The position numbers were made by a program, and so were the translations under genes. A stretch of DNA of 64,000 nucleotides from Pseudomonas migulae NBRC 103157. Lineage in GTDB: Bacteria > Pseudomonadota > Gammaproteobacteria > Pseudomonadales > Pseudomonadaceae. Location: NCBI RefSeq assembly GCF_002091715.1, contig NZ_BDAG01000008.1:1-64000 (forward strand), in the 5' to 3' direction. Below the pieces are notes generated by a model. That model was not told where the DNA came from and made no database searches. It worked only from the letters and a program-made list of their open reading frames with translations. Within the stretch, counting starts at the first letter, position 1, and the number at the start of each line of letters is the position of its first letter. Positions 45,615 through 54,971 of the stretch are shown here, piece after piece.

Positions 45615-46091
45615 TTAAACGCCAGTGACCTTCATTGAGATTGGCTGAACCTCCGCCGATAGAAAAAGATGCGCGATGCCCTTTCCGTCAGTTCTGCGCG
45701 GCGCCGTGTCCCCATCCACCGTCGCGATATAGTGACGCTGCGCCAGCGGCTCACCGGTTACGCTGTCCAGGAGGCGAAAGAGCCTTGGCGATCTTGTGGC
45801 CTGGGCGGGCGGATTTTGCATCAGCTCCATGATCGCAGGATCAAAGGTGCGATCGGGCATTTTCCAGTCAGCGTAGTCGGCTTCAGGCCTGACCAATCGC
45901 CATTCTCCCCGCTCGATCTGGTCAAGCACCTCGGTGTCGAGATCGATCGACAGGCCGGCGCGCAACTGGTCCAGGCCATCAATGGGTTGCCGATCCAGCA
46001 GGGCCTGGTGAACAAGCTCCCGCGCCTTCTCAGTGGGCCAGGCATGTTGATGCTCCCATTCGGACAGATGAATGTCATTGACCAACCTCAT
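45615..46091 (-). CDS. Hcp-linked protein with C-terminal beta-sandwich-like domain
   Basis: A 158-residue protein starting MRLVNDIHLSEWEHQHAWP; the frame opens earlier at 46112. The N-terminal half is helical and acidic. The C-terminal 50 residues (FRLLDSVTGEPLAQRHYIA, then GDTAPRRTDGKGIAHLFLS) have the pattern found at the ends of many T6SS tip or PAAR-associated proteins, a transthyretin-like fold by appearance. The start overlaps the hcp stop by 4 bp (ATGA), so the two are translationally coupled. It could be an effector, an adaptor or an Hcp partner. Function not known. Confidence 0.72.
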   Translation of the reverse strand: MRLVNDIHLSEWEHQHAWPTEKARELVHQALLDRQPIDGLDQLRAGLSIDLDTEVLDQIERGEWRLVRPEADYADWKMPDRTFDPAIMELMQNPPAQATRSPRLFRLLDSVTGEPLAQRHYIATVDGDTAPRRTDGKGIAHLFLSAEVQPISMKVTGV

Positions 46092-46594
46092 CCCTGCACC
46101 TCGGTGTTCCACTCATCGGAACCCATGGTTCGGCTGATTTCATGCCGCCAATTAATTCGCCGGTAACTGAAGTGGACCGTCTCCAACTGAGTGAGATGCG
46201 CAGTGCCGGGATCCTGGCAATGGGGCATGAGCACCTCTGCACCGATGATGACCGCGTCTTCCAGCTCCATCGTGTAGAAATGCTCCTGAGTTCCCTGAGC
46301 CGAGGTGCGATACCACTCGACGCGACACTCTTTGAGTAACTCTCCCGAACATAAAGCGTTGTTGATCAGCGGTGTCGCTTTGTCGATGGTCTTGGTGATG
46401 ATCAGAGGCTTGTGCATCCGACGACCTGCACCCGACCCTTTCGGCACGAAAATGCCGTGGCTCAGGGCCTGGATCATGATCTGGTCCTCACGTCCCTTCT
46501 GGAAGGTGTTACCCACCGACGCCTCGGTGAAGGCACCTTCGCTGATCAGGCCCTGTCGTTCGCCGCGCAGGGTCATGAAGGCGGGGGTTGGCAT
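46088..46594 (-). CDS. hcp: Hcp-family T6SS tube protein (orphan)
   Basis: A 168-residue Hcp. The start MPTPAFMTLRGERQGLISEGAFTEASVGNT (landmark pieces), the loop segment MIQALSHGIFVPKGSGAGRRMHKPLIITKTIDKATPLI, VEWYRTSAQGTQEHFYTMELEDA and the closing VHFSYRRINWRHE match the longer enterobacterial-type Hcp2 group. Hcp forms the hexameric tube and carries small effectors. An AAGGAG ribosome site lies 8 bp before the ATG. It is 15 bp after gene 46610-47293 and overlaps the next gene. No sheath, baseplate or ATPase genes are nearby. Confidence 0.92.
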   Translation of the reverse strand: MPTPAFMTLRGERQGLISEGAFTEASVGNTFQKGREDQIMIQALSHGIFVPKGSGAGRRMHKPLIITKTIDKATPLINNALCSGELLKECRVEWYRTSAQGTQEHFYTMELEDAVIIGAEVLMPHCQDPGTAHLTQLETVHFSYRRINWRHEISRTMGSDEWNTEVQG

Positions 46595-46609
46595 GGTGGG
46601 GCTCCTTTT

Positions 46610-47293
46610 TTATTTGGGTTGTGGGGCGGGGAAGTGACTGGGTTCGTCGTACATGTCTTCGATTTCGTCGAAGGGCGTCCAGGGTTTGGCGAGTGCGAGA
46701 GTGATGAGGTAGCGCTCTTCTGCAGGATTTCGGTAATCCTCGAAACGTCCCAATATCAGCATGGCCTGATACTTATCCCCCGCCAGCCAATAGGACCGTC
46801 CGGAAAGAATTCCTTTGCGAAGCCATTCGCGCCACTCAGGGGTATCCGCGATCGTGGGATTGTTTCGTAGCCCCTTTGCCACCCAGCCTTTTTCGCGCCA
46901 TTGGTCTTGCAGATCGAGAACTACGTTGAGGGCATCATCGATCAGCAGCGGTTCGACCTGCGGGGACATGCGGATACCGGAAATGACATAGTCGTCAAAA
47001 TTGACAGTGAAAAAGCGCGCCGCCGGCGTGGTGAATCCGAACTGTGGATCAACAAATCGCAATCGTGCGTCGGTCATGGGAATGCCGAACCAGATGCGGT
47101 CACGGATCTCCGGACTAAAGGGAGCTGAAGAGTTTCTGAGCAGGTTTTCATACGTCCCCCCCATTTCCACGACGATTTCGGGTTCATCCCAGAGAGGTTG
47201 CGTCAGGCGGTGTATGACGGCCCACGTCAGGCCAGCCAGGACAAGAAGATAGGCGCCGCAGCGCCAGCCGAACCAATGTGATCGAAGAGTCAT
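46610..47293 (-). CDS. Membrane-anchored periplasmic protein, possible immunity factor
   Basis: A 227-residue protein with one N-terminal helix (about residues 10-28, GAYLLVLAGLTWAVIHRL) and the rest presumably periplasmic: YENLLRNSSAPFSPEIRDRIWFGIP, DDYVISGIRMSPQVEPLLIDDALNVVLDL, WLRKGILSGRSYWLAGDKYQAMLILG. No known family. It overlaps the upstream 383-residue gene by 4 bp and precedes hcp. The layout of a cytosolic candidate toxin followed by a membrane-tethered periplasmic partner is typical of T6SS effector-immunity pairs, but this is inference. Confidence 0.65.
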   Translation of the reverse strand: MTLRSHWFGWRCGAYLLVLAGLTWAVIHRLTQPLWDEPEIVVEMGGTYENLLRNSSAPFSPEIRDRIWFGIPMTDARLRFVDPQFGFTTPAARFFTVNFDDYVISGIRMSPQVEPLLIDDALNVVLDLQDQWREKGWVAKGLRNNPTIADTPEWREWLRKGILSGRSYWLAGDKYQAMLILGRFEDYRNPAEERYLITLALAKPWTPFDEIEDMYDEPSHFPAPQPK

Positions 47294-48441
47294 TGACTAC
47301 TACCGCTTGCTGCGATCTCGTTGATCGACTGCTCCAATGCATAACGGTTGTGGTCACCGAGCATCTGGTCAAAACGTGCGGCGGCCTGCAGCACGAATGC
47401 CATTCGCTGCTTGATGTCGGACAAGTCCGCCAACGGGCTGCCGCCAAAATCGATGGTGCGCCCGTCCCCGATACGCTGGCACTGGCTGGTAAGGGTCAAC
47501 TCAATCGCCTGGGCAACGCCTGAAGGAAACCCCGTGACGTAGGAGGCGTGATTGGCACGCAACAAAGACACCAGTTGGCGGTCCTGGTAAATCGTTGGCT
47601 GGAGGATATTCTTCTGCTCATGCCACGCCAAATGCTTAACACTTGCGACAATATCTCCGTCCTCTATTGCCTCAAAACCCAGCAAAGCCTCGGGGTAATC
47701 CAGCCCGAATTCGAGCTTTTCCTTCCCCACTGGCCACAGCACCGGAAACTTCGGATGCCCAAATATTCCCGCACGTGCTCCCAAACACTTTTTCAACTCT
47801 CGGAACCCACGTTTCGCATAAAACTCATGCAACGGAAAAACATCCAGAAACAGCGTGGTATTCCCCAGCGCCATCATGTCGTGCACATGCCGGAACTGCT
47901 GCTGCACCAGCGACAGCTCCTCACCCGTTGAACGGAAATCCACCGAGGGCACAGGATTACGCGCATCCGCTTCCTTATAGCCACGCAACTCATCCGCCTG
48001 CTCGGCCATCTTGTCCGGCGTCAGCAACCCGAACTCGCTGCGGCTATCGCGCACACGCTGCCGCGCCTCGTACTCCTTGCGAATGAGGTCGATACTGTCC
48101 GCCGCATGCAGTAATCCGCAGCCGACCTGCTTGGAGGCAAATGCCGCCAGCCCGGCCCACTGAAACCTTGAATCGTGCAGCCACAGGCGAGCGTAGGCTG
48201 CGTTGATCACGCGGTTGCGCTCTACCGGGTCGGCAATCAGTACACCATCGGGCGCGACAATCTCTTCCGCCTCGCGCTGGTAGTGTCGCCATAGGCAGGC
48301 GCAAGTCAGAATTGGCACGTCGGTAATGAGCGACTTGCTGCCGTAAAGCAGCTCCTCTTTGCATTCACATTCAGCGACAGGTGTGCTGTTGTGGTTGAGG
48401 CGCTGCTGATCGCTGGGTTGGTCTTTGAAACACTGGGTCAT
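47290..48441 (-). CDS. Uncharacterised 383-aa protein, candidate T6SS cargo
   Basis: A soluble-looking protein without signal peptide or membrane helix. A cysteine-rich N-terminus (ECECKEELLYG, LTCACLWRHYQREAEEI) is followed by ERNRVINAAYARLWLHDSRFQWAGLAAFASKQVGCGLLHAAD (short pieces), which resembles proteins labelled DUF2515, though I am not certain. Later segments are FLDVFPLHEFYAKRGFREL, VASVKHLAWHEQKNILQPTIYQD and TSQCQRIGDGRTIDFGG. No catalytic motif is recognised. It is the first gene of the cluster with the membrane-anchored protein, hcp and the 158-aa protein. Confidence 0.65.
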   Translation of the reverse strand: MTQCFKDQPSDQQRLNHNSTPVAECECKEELLYGSKSLITDVPILTCACLWRHYQREAEEIVAPDGVLIADPVERNRVINAAYARLWLHDSRFQWAGLAAFASKQVGCGLLHAADSIDLIRKEYEARQRVRDSRSEFGLLTPDKMAEQADELRGYKEADARNPVPSVDFRSTGEELSLVQQQFRHVHDMMALGNTTLFLDVFPLHEFYAKRGFRELKKCLGARAGIFGHPKFPVLWPVGKEKLEFGLDYPEALLGFEAIEDGDIVASVKHLAWHEQKNILQPTIYQDRQLVSLLRANHASYVTGFPSGVAQAIELTLTSQCQRIGDGRTIDFGGSPLADLSDIKQRMAFVLQAAARFDQMLGDHNRYALEQSINEIAASGSSQ

Positions 48442-48766
48442 GATTCGCGGATGGCATCTAAGGGTTTCCCTGACACCCTACACGCCGAAAAGCCGGCTCG
48501 AATCCAGCAAGCTAAAAACCAGAACTCCCTGACAAATATCTCTCGCTGAGCCTACGGACGCTTCGCACAAAAACACAAAAAACCCCTGATATACCCGCCC
48601 CACGGGCCTTTCCAAATAACCTGCCGGCATTTTCAGACCCGCCAGTCAGAAACTGAATGACGTCGCTTTGCAGATTATTGACGTACGACACTCATCCAAA
48701 CGAAAAGAGGTGCTAGCATAGAGCCACCAGTCGATCTCAGCATGCACCCTAACTAGTAGTCAGGAT
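48442..48766. other. Divergent promoter region of the hcp cluster and gcbA
   Basis: About 325 bp between divergent genes, more AT-rich than its surroundings in parts (around 48535-48600). It should hold both promoters. I cannot place a convincing sigma-70 or sigma-54 pair or a terminator in it, and it has no plausible ORF. Confidence 0.45.
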
Positions 48767-50437
48767 ATGACCGAGCCAGAAGACCCCAGCCGTGAGCGCC
48801 TCAAGCACCACTTTGCCCAGCGGGTAATTCATCAGGCACGTCAAATTCTTGAGATCTGGCAGCGCCTGCAACGCAGTGAGTGGTCCACCACCGATCTATC
48901 GGAACTGAGCGAGGCCAACCTGCGCCTGCTGCGTTTCGCCGAGCGTTTCGAACAACCGGAACACATCCAGCTGGCGCGCCACATCGGTCAGTCGCTGGAA
49001 GCCGTCGATGCCAATCGCGGACGCTTGAGCAGCGGCTTGATCACTGACCTCAATCGCCTGATGCAGCGCTTGTCGCGCACCGGCCTGCGCCATGGCGATC
49101 AACTCGAACAAACCTTTCTGCCGCCGCTGCGCAAGCCGATCTACGTGATGCTGCAAGATCACGACCGTGCCGAGCGCCTGGCCAAGCAGCTTGAATTCTT
49201 TGGGCTCAGCGCCCAATCCCTCGACAGCGTGGCGGCCTTTCGCTCGTCAATGGTCGAACGCTTGCCTGCCGCAATCGTCATGGATGTGGACTTCAGCGGT
49301 CCCGGCATCGGCCTGAAACTGGCTGCCGAAGCCCAGGTCGGTCTGGATGAACCGCTGCCGCTGCTGTTCTTCAGCCTGCTCGAAACCGACACACCGACCC
49401 GCCTCGCGGCAGTGCGTGCCGGCGGCCAGGAATTCCTGACCGGCACACTGGAAGCCTCGAGCCTGCTGGAAAAGATCGAGGTCCTGACCTGCGTTGCGCA
49501 ATACGAACCTTATAAAGTACTGATCATCGACGACTCCCGCGCCCAGGCCTTGCACACCGAGCGCCTGCTCAATAGCGCCGGGATCGTCACGCGGACCTTG
49601 ATCGAGCCGATCCAGGCCATGGCTGAACTGGCGGACTTCCAGCCCGACCTGATCATCCTCGACATGTACATGCCGACCTGCACCGGCACTGAACTGGCCA
49701 AGGTGATTCGCCACAACGACCGCTATGTCAGCGTGCCGATCATTTACCTGTCCGCCGAAGACGATCTGGACAAGCAGCTCGACGCCATGAGCGAGGGCGG
49801 CGACGACTTCCTGACCAAACCGATCAAGCCGCGCCACCTGATCACCACCGTGCGCAACCGCGCTGCGCGGGCTCGCAATCTCAAAGCGCGCATGGTTCGC
49901 GACAGCCTCACTGGGTTGTACAACCACACGCACATTCTGCAATTGCTCGAAGACTGCTCGTTCCGCGCCCGTCGCGAGAGCAAGCCATTGAGCTTCGCGA
50001 TGCTCGACATCGACCATTTCAAACGGGTCAACGACGGTCACGGCCACCCCATGGGCGATCGCGTGATCAAGAGCCTGGCGCTGTTTCTCAAGCAACGCCT
50101 GCGCAAGACTGACTTCATTGGCCGTTACGGCGGCGAAGAGTTCGCCATCGTCATGCCCGACACCGATATCGAAGCGGCCTACAACGTCCTCGATGAAATC
50201 CGTCAGCGCTTTGCGGAAATTCATTACCCCGCGCAGCCGAAGGATCTCTGGTGCACCTTCAGCGCCGGGGTGGTCGAGCTGGGTGCAGATTCCGACGGCC
50301 TGATGATGGCCAGCCAGGCGGACGAGGCGCTGTACCGTGCCAAGCATGCCGGGCGCAATCGCGTGCAGGCGGCGCGGGCGTCACAGCAAAGTGCCACCTT
50401 TTCATCGGAATCGACCCAATCGGTCATAACCCTGTAA
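48767..50437 (+). CDS. gcbA: Diguanylate cyclase GcbA (two REC domains plus GGDEF)
   Basis: A 556-residue response regulator that makes c-di-GMP. An N-terminal helical region (1-120) is followed by a degenerate receiver (about 126-245, phospho-site MDVDF), a full receiver (about 249-370, phospho-acceptor D299 in ILDMYMP, K in TKPIKP) and a GGDEF domain with an intact GGEEF active site (residues 455-459). The inhibitory RxxD (RKTD) lies five residues before it, so product inhibition is expected. It matches GcbA, which promotes attachment in P. fluorescens and dispersion control in P. aeruginosa. The chemoreceptor gene follows 52 bp later. Confidence 0.92.
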   Translation: MTEPEDPSRERLKHHFAQRVIHQARQILEIWQRLQRSEWSTTDLSELSEANLRLLRFAERFEQPEHIQLARHIGQSLEAVDANRGRLSSGLITDLNRLMQRLSRTGLRHGDQLEQTFLPPLRKPIYVMLQDHDRAERLAKQLEFFGLSAQSLDSVAAFRSSMVERLPAAIVMDVDFSGPGIGLKLAAEAQVGLDEPLPLLFFSLLETDTPTRLAAVRAGGQEFLTGTLEASSLLEKIEVLTCVAQYEPYKVLIIDDSRAQALHTERLLNSAGIVTRTLIEPIQAMAELADFQPDLIILDMYMPTCTGTELAKVIRHNDRYVSVPIIYLSAEDDLDKQLDAMSEGGDDFLTKPIKPRHLITTVRNRAARARNLKARMVRDSLTGLYNHTHILQLLEDCSFRARRESKPLSFAMLDIDHFKRVNDGHGHPMGDRVIKSLALFLKQRLRKTDFIGRYGGEEFAIVMPDTDIEAAYNVLDEIRQRFAEIHYPAQPKDLWCTFSAGVVELGADSDGLMMASQADEALYRAKHAGRNRVQAARASQQSATFSSESTQSVITL

Positions 50438-50489
50438 CAGAAACGCAATAACTTCAGACGCTTACCATTCTGCCGTTGGTAGACCCGCG

Positions 50490-52436
50490 ATGCGCCTGAA
50501 GCTGCTGACCAATCTCAACACCCTCCTTTTAGTCGCCGTGTGCGTGGCCCTCGGCGCTACGCTCTGGTGGTCGCAAAAAGCCCTGGAACGCCCCTATCTA
50601 TTGATGGAGCGCTATCTGGGATTGTCCCAACAATTTCAGAATGAAGTGGCGCGCAACGTTGAGGATTACCTCGCCAGCGGTGATGCCTTGCGCCTGAGCA
50701 GCGCCAGCCAGGCCATCGACGCATTGCAAAAGGAGCTCGGGGAGTTGCCGCCGGCATTGGCCGACACCTTGCGCCCCAGCCTGACGAACCTCGATGAGTT
50801 CAGCAAAACCGACCTGCTGGCCGCCGGCAAACTCGCGGGCGACCCGCAAGCGCTATTGTTGCAGGCCGAACGCGAACTCGGTGCCAGCCTCGATCAGCTC
50901 AGTCAGTACGCCAGCGATAACGCAACCTATCTGACGCCTCTGCTCACTGCATCCCAACACTTGGGCAAACTGTCGCTGGCCCGGGACAAACTGGTCAGCA
51001 GCGGTCGCAGCGAACTGGCGGCGGATGTTGAACGAGAAGTCACCAACATCCGCGCTCAAGCAGAACGTCTGAATGCCCTGCCGCTACTCGGCGTTGCCAG
51101 TAAAAGTGAATCAGGCACCGACGATTTCGCTGCGATGATGGGCCTGGAGAACACCGAAAAAGCCGTGACCGAAGATGCCGGCGTCGGGCTCAAACGCGAA
51201 CTCAACAGCCTGCTGACGCGCTATCCCGCCGAGCTTTCACGCACGCGTGACCAGATCCAGAAACGCACCGACCTCAGCACCGCCACGCATTTGAAAATCG
51301 CCGATGTGCAACAGGCCATCGCCGGGCTGGAACCAGTGGTCCGCGCCCAGCACGGGCAGATCCAGAGCGAGGTGCGTCTGATGCAAGGCGTAATGATCGG
51401 CCTGATCCTGCTGATCGCATTACTCATCGATACCCTGCAACGACGCCTCGCCCGGACGCTGACCAACCTCGCACCGGCGCTTTCGACCTGGGCCGAGGGC
51501 GACTTCAGCCGGGACATTGAATTGGGCAAGACCAATCGCGAGTTGCATGACATTCAAGCCTCGCTCAACCGTCTGCGCGCCTACCTCGTCGATCTGGTGG
51601 GGACCATTCGCCTTAACGCCGAACAGGTCGCCGGCAGCAGTCGTACCTTGGCCGAATTGAGCAATGACCTGCACAGCGGCGCCGAGCATCAGGCGGGTGA
51701 CACAGCGCTCATCCGTGATTCTCTCGGCGAACTGGAAGCGACCATTCAACAAGTGGCCGGTGATGCCAGCCAGGCTGCCGACGCCAGCCGCCATGCCGGG
51801 CTGGCGGTGGAACATGGGCAAAAAGTCATCGGCCTGAGCCTCACCGGGCTACACGCACTGGTCGATGAAGTGCAAGGCAATGCACAGATGATCGAACACC
51901 TGGCCTCGGAGTCGGCCACTATCGGCGGCGTGCTGACGGTGATTCGCTCGATTGCTGACCAGACCAATCTGCTGGCGCTGAACGCCGCCATTGAAGCGGC
52001 CCGCGCCGGGGAAATGGGCCGCGGTTTTGCCGTCGTGGCTGAGGAGGTTCGCTCACTGGCGCAACGCACCGCGGGCGCCACGGCCGAGATTCAGACCTTG
52101 ATCGCCGGGCTGCAAACGGCAGCGCAACAATCGGTGGAAGGCATGCGCGCTCAGGTTGAGCATGCAGAAGCAACGGCCAGTCAGGCCCAGGCCGCTGACG
52201 GTGCGCTGGATAAAATCGTCGGGGCCATCCAGACCATTTCCGACACCGCCGTGCGCATCGCCGATGTCACGGCTCAGCAAAGCGGCGCTGTCAGCGAGAT
52301 CCGTGATCACAGCGAGAGGATTCACCAATTGGGTGGGGATAACCTGCTGCGCATCGGTGAGGGGCGTGAACAAGGGGAACATTTGTTGGTGCTGGGCGGG
52401 CGGTTACATACTGCCGTCCAGGCCTTCCGCGTCTGA
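50490..52436 (+). CDS. ctpL: Methyl-accepting chemotaxis protein, CtpL-like
   Basis: A 648-residue chemoreceptor. TM1 (about residues 10-28) is followed by a large all-helical periplasmic domain (about 30-290, helical bimodular or four-helix type), TM2 ([16 protein letters not shown], about 298-313), a HAMP-like region and a signalling domain. The conserved tip reads [37 protein letters not shown] (landmark). No C-terminal pentapeptide. The N-terminal sequence and the position after gcbA match CtpL, which mediates taxis to phosphate in P. aeruginosa with PstS. The ligand here is inferred from that. Confidence 0.87.
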   Translation: MRLKLLTNLNTLLLVAVCVALGATLWWSQKALERPYLLMERYLGLSQQFQNEVARNVEDYLASGDALRLSSASQAIDALQKELGELPPALADTLRPSLTNLDEFSKTDLLAAGKLAGDPQALLLQAERELGASLDQLSQYASDNATYLTPLLTASQHLGKLSLARDKLVSSGRSELAADVEREVTNIRAQAERLNALPLLGVASKSESGTDDFAAMMGLENTEKAVTEDAGVGLKRELNSLLTRYPAELSRTRDQIQKRTDLSTATHLKIADVQQAIAGLEPVVRAQHGQIQSEVRLMQGVMIGLILLIALLIDTLQRRLARTLTNLAPALSTWAEGDFSRDIELGKTNRELHDIQASLNRLRAYLVDLVGTIRLNAEQVAGSSRTLAELSNDLHSGAEHQAGDTALIRDSLGELEATIQQVAGDASQAADASRHAGLAVEHGQKVIGLSLTGLHALVDEVQGNAQMIEHLASESATIGGVLTVIRSIADQTNLLALNAAIEAARAGEMGRGFAVVAEEVRSLAQRTAGATAEIQTLIAGLQTAAQQSVEGMRAQVEHAEATASQAQAADGALDKIVGAIQTISDTAVRIADVTAQQSGAVSEIRDHSERIHQLGGDNLLRIGEGREQGEHLLVLGGRLHTAVQAFRV

Positions 52437-52446
52437 CCAAACTCCC

Positions 52447-52545
52447 TGTAGGAGCTGTCGAGTGAAACGAGGCTGCGATCTTTGATTTTGGTTTTTGGAT
52501 CAACGTCAAAAGATCGCAGCCTCGTTTCACTCGACAGCTCCTACA
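52447..52545. repeat. Inverted repeat, GTAGGAGCTGTCGAGTGAAACGAGGCTGCGATC family
   Basis: Almost perfect arms: TGTAGGAGCTGTCGAGTGAAAC and its complement GTTTCACTCGACAGCTCCTACA, extending through GAGGCTGCGATCTTT. The centre is AT-rich. It lies between the receptor stop and dsbD. Confidence 0.9.
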
Positions 52546-52601
52546 TACGCATCCGCGACGACTCCGCTATCATTCCCGCACCTCCGATACGCGAGATTGT
52601 C

Positions 52602-54341
52602 ATGCGCCGTTTGCTTTGCCTGCTGCTTTTTGTCCTCGCCCTGCCGGCCAACGCCGCCGGTTTGCTGGAGGGTCGGCCAAGCGCCACGCTGGGCTCGATC
52701 AACAACAGCGCCGATTTCCTGCCGGTGCGCGAAGCCTTTCAGCTCAGTCTGGTAGAAAGCACGCCGCAATCGATCAAACTGCGCTTTGTCGCCACCGAGG
52801 GGTACTACCTCTATCGCCATCGCTTTCAGTTTCGCGCCGATCCGGCCGATGTCGCGCTCGGCACGGCACAATTGCCCAGGGGCGAACAAAAGCACGATGA
52901 ATACTTTGGCGATGTCGAGGTTTACCACGGCATTCTCGATGTAGAACTGCCACGCACCGATCAACGCGCCTTTACGCTGGCCGTGACCTATCAGGGCTGT
53001 GCCGACAAAGGGCTGTGCTATCCGCCTGAAACCGAACGCCTGAGTATCGAGGGTAGCAGCGGTGCAACCACGAGCTGGAACTGGCGGGAGCTGGCGCTGT
53101 TCTTCCTCGCCGGCCTCGGCCTGACGTTCACCCCGTGTGTGCTGCCCATGTTGCCGATCCTGTCCGGTGTGGTGTTGCGCGGCCAGGTCGGTGGTTTGCG
53201 CGGCTTCAATCTGTCTCTCGCCTACGTGCTGCCGATGGCCGCCTGCTTTGCATTGCTTGGCGCGCTGATGGGGATGTTCGGCGCACAGCTCAATCTTCAG
53301 GCGCGACTGCAGTCGGCGTGGGTGCTGGTGCCGTTCGCGATGTTTTTTGCCGTGTTCGCGCTGGCGATGTTCGGCGTATTCGAACTCAAGTTGCCGCAGG
53401 CAATCAGCAGCCGACTGGACCGCATCGCGGGTCGCACCGAAGGCGGCTCATTGTGGGGGGCGGCGGTGCTGGGCGTGGTTTCCAGTCTGTTGGTTTCGCC
53501 CTGCGTTTCGGCACCGCTGGCCGGCGCGTTGCTGTACATCAGCGCCAGCGGCGATGCGCTGGGCGGCGGATTGAAGCTGTTCATGCTCGGCCTCGGCATG
53601 GGCGCGCCGCTATTGTTGGTAGCCACGGGCGGTGCAGCCTGGTTGCCGAAAAGCGGTCCATGGTTGGTCTATGTGAAAAACGCGATTGGCGTTTTGTTGC
53701 TGGGGCTGGCGATCGGTCTGCTCAGTCGGGTGTTGCCGGGTCAGGTCACCCTGCTGCTGATCGGCTTGCTGGCCGGTGGCGTCGGTTTATTCATGGGTGC
53801 GTTGGAGTTCGTCTACAAACCGCCGCGAAAACGTGTCGGTCAGTTGCTCGGCATGTTCCTTCTGTTTTATGCGCTGGCGTGCTGGTACGGCGCCTTCAGT
53901 GGCCAGACCGATCCGCTCAACCCCATCGGCCAGCCGCGCATCGTCAGCAGTAACGAGCAGCCGCAACACACCAGCGACTGGCAAACCGTCACCACCCCGG
54001 CCGACCTTGATCGCGTCCTCGCCGAGGCCAGATCGTCCAGCACCCCACTGCTGCTCGACTGGTACGCCGACTGGTGCATCAGCTGCAAAGTCATCGAGCA
54101 TGAGGTGCTCAACGACACCCGCGTCGTCGAACGCCTCAAGGGCTATCGGCTGATCCGCTTCGACATCACCGACAGCAACGCCGAACAACGTGCGCTGCTC
54201 GACCGCTACAAACTGTTCGGCCCACCGGCGCTGATGTTTTTCGGCAAGGACGGCGTCGAACGCACCGATGTGCGAGTGATCGGCGAGATCAATGCCGAGG
54301 ACTTTGCCGAACGGGTCGCCAAAGCAAATGACCGGATTTAA
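52602..54341 (+). CDS. dsbD: Thiol:disulfide interchange protein DsbD
   Basis: A 579-residue inner-membrane reductant exporter. A signal peptide (MRRLLCLLLFVLALPANAAG) leads into the periplasmic alpha domain with its cysteine pair (GCADKGLCYPPE). Eight transmembrane helices follow, with the redox cysteines in FTPCVLPMLPIL and VSPCVSAPLAGAL. The C-terminal thioredoxin-like domain has C492/C495 in ADWCISCK. It passes electrons from cytosolic thioredoxin to DsbC and to cytochrome c maturation. The ATG at 52602 is chosen because the upstream codons fall in a repeat. Confidence 0.95.
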   Translation: MRRLLCLLLFVLALPANAAGLLEGRPSATLGSINNSADFLPVREAFQLSLVESTPQSIKLRFVATEGYYLYRHRFQFRADPADVALGTAQLPRGEQKHDEYFGDVEVYHGILDVELPRTDQRAFTLAVTYQGCADKGLCYPPETERLSIEGSSGATTSWNWRELALFFLAGLGLTFTPCVLPMLPILSGVVLRGQVGGLRGFNLSLAYVLPMAACFALLGALMGMFGAQLNLQARLQSAWVLVPFAMFFAVFALAMFGVFELKLPQAISSRLDRIAGRTEGGSLWGAAVLGVVSSLLVSPCVSAPLAGALLYISASGDALGGGLKLFMLGLGMGAPLLLVATGGAAWLPKSGPWLVYVKNAIGVLLLGLAIGLLSRVLPGQVTLLLIGLLAGGVGLFMGALEFVYKPPRKRVGQLLGMFLLFYALACWYGAFSGQTDPLNPIGQPRIVSSNEQPQHTSDWQTVTTPADLDRVLAEARSSSTPLLLDWYADWCISCKVIEHEVLNDTRVVERLKGYRLIRFDITDSNAEQRALLDRYKLFGPPALMFFGKDGVERTDVRVIGEINAEDFAERVAKANDRI

Positions 54342-54352
54342 TCACCCGGTCA
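54329..54352 (+). terminator. Weak hairpin at the end of dsbD
   Basis: TGACCGG and CCGGTCA flank the dsbD stop codon. The stem is 7 bp and the loop 10, with no U-run after it. A weak terminator at best. Confidence 0.3.
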
Positions 54353-54472
54353 CATATTTCGCGCAAACATCGGCCATCGTGCTGGCTATTGCATAGAACT
54401 GGACAGTCACAAAGGCTTTGCGGCATAGTCGCCGGGTTCTGACAAATGCACACGGATAACAAGGAACAGCAG

Positions 54473-54925
54473 ATGGCGACCCTATTGGTTCTGCACGGCC
54501 CCAACCTGAACATGCTCGGCACCCGTGAACCGGGCACCTATGGCGCTACGACACTGGCGCAGATCAACCAGGACCTGGAACGCCGTGCTCGTGAAGCCGG
54601 CCATCATCTGCTGCACCTGCAAAGCAATGCCGAGTACGAATTGATCGACCGCATCCACGCTGCCCGCAGCGAAGGTGTGGACTTCATTCTGATCAACCCA
54701 GCAGCTTTTACGCACACAAGTGTCGCATTACGTGACGCGCTGCTGGCGGTGAGCATCCCATTCATCGAAGTGCATTTGTCTAACGTGCACAAACGCGAAC
54801 CTTTCCGCCATCACTCTTACTTCTCCGACGTTGCGGTGGGAGTGATCTGCGGCCTTGGCGCCAGCGGTTATCGACTGGCCCTGGAGGCCGCCCTAGAGCA
54901 GCTTGAAAGACCGGCAACAGCTTGA
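54473..54925 (+). CDS. aroQ: Type II 3-dehydroquinate dehydratase
   Basis: A 150-residue AroQ that dehydrates 3-dehydroquinate in the shikimate pathway. Family motifs: [16 protein letters not shown] (active-site tyrosine follows in TYG), [17 protein letters not shown], and [18 protein letters not shown] with the catalytic histidine. The ATG at 54473 (MATLLVLHG) has AAGGA seven bases before it and is preferred over 54446. It lies 46 bp before accB, and aroQ-accB-accC is a conserved order. Confidence 0.95.
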   Translation: MATLLVLHGPNLNMLGTREPGTYGATTLAQINQDLERRAREAGHHLLHLQSNAEYELIDRIHAARSEGVDFILINPAAFTHTSVALRDALLAVSIPFIEVHLSNVHKREPFRHHSYFSDVAVGVICGLGASGYRLALEAALEQLERPATA

Positions 54926-54971
54926 ACAACAAGCGTTACGCCCCTGACCGACCCTTGGGAGTTGATGATTC

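Noticed and set aside
50464..50479. Possible FliA promoter just before the ctpL-like gene (GCCGTTGG with spaced TTCAGACG)
   Set aside because: Only about half the consensus positions match, and the start of transcription would fall within a few bases of the ATG, leaving no ribosome site.
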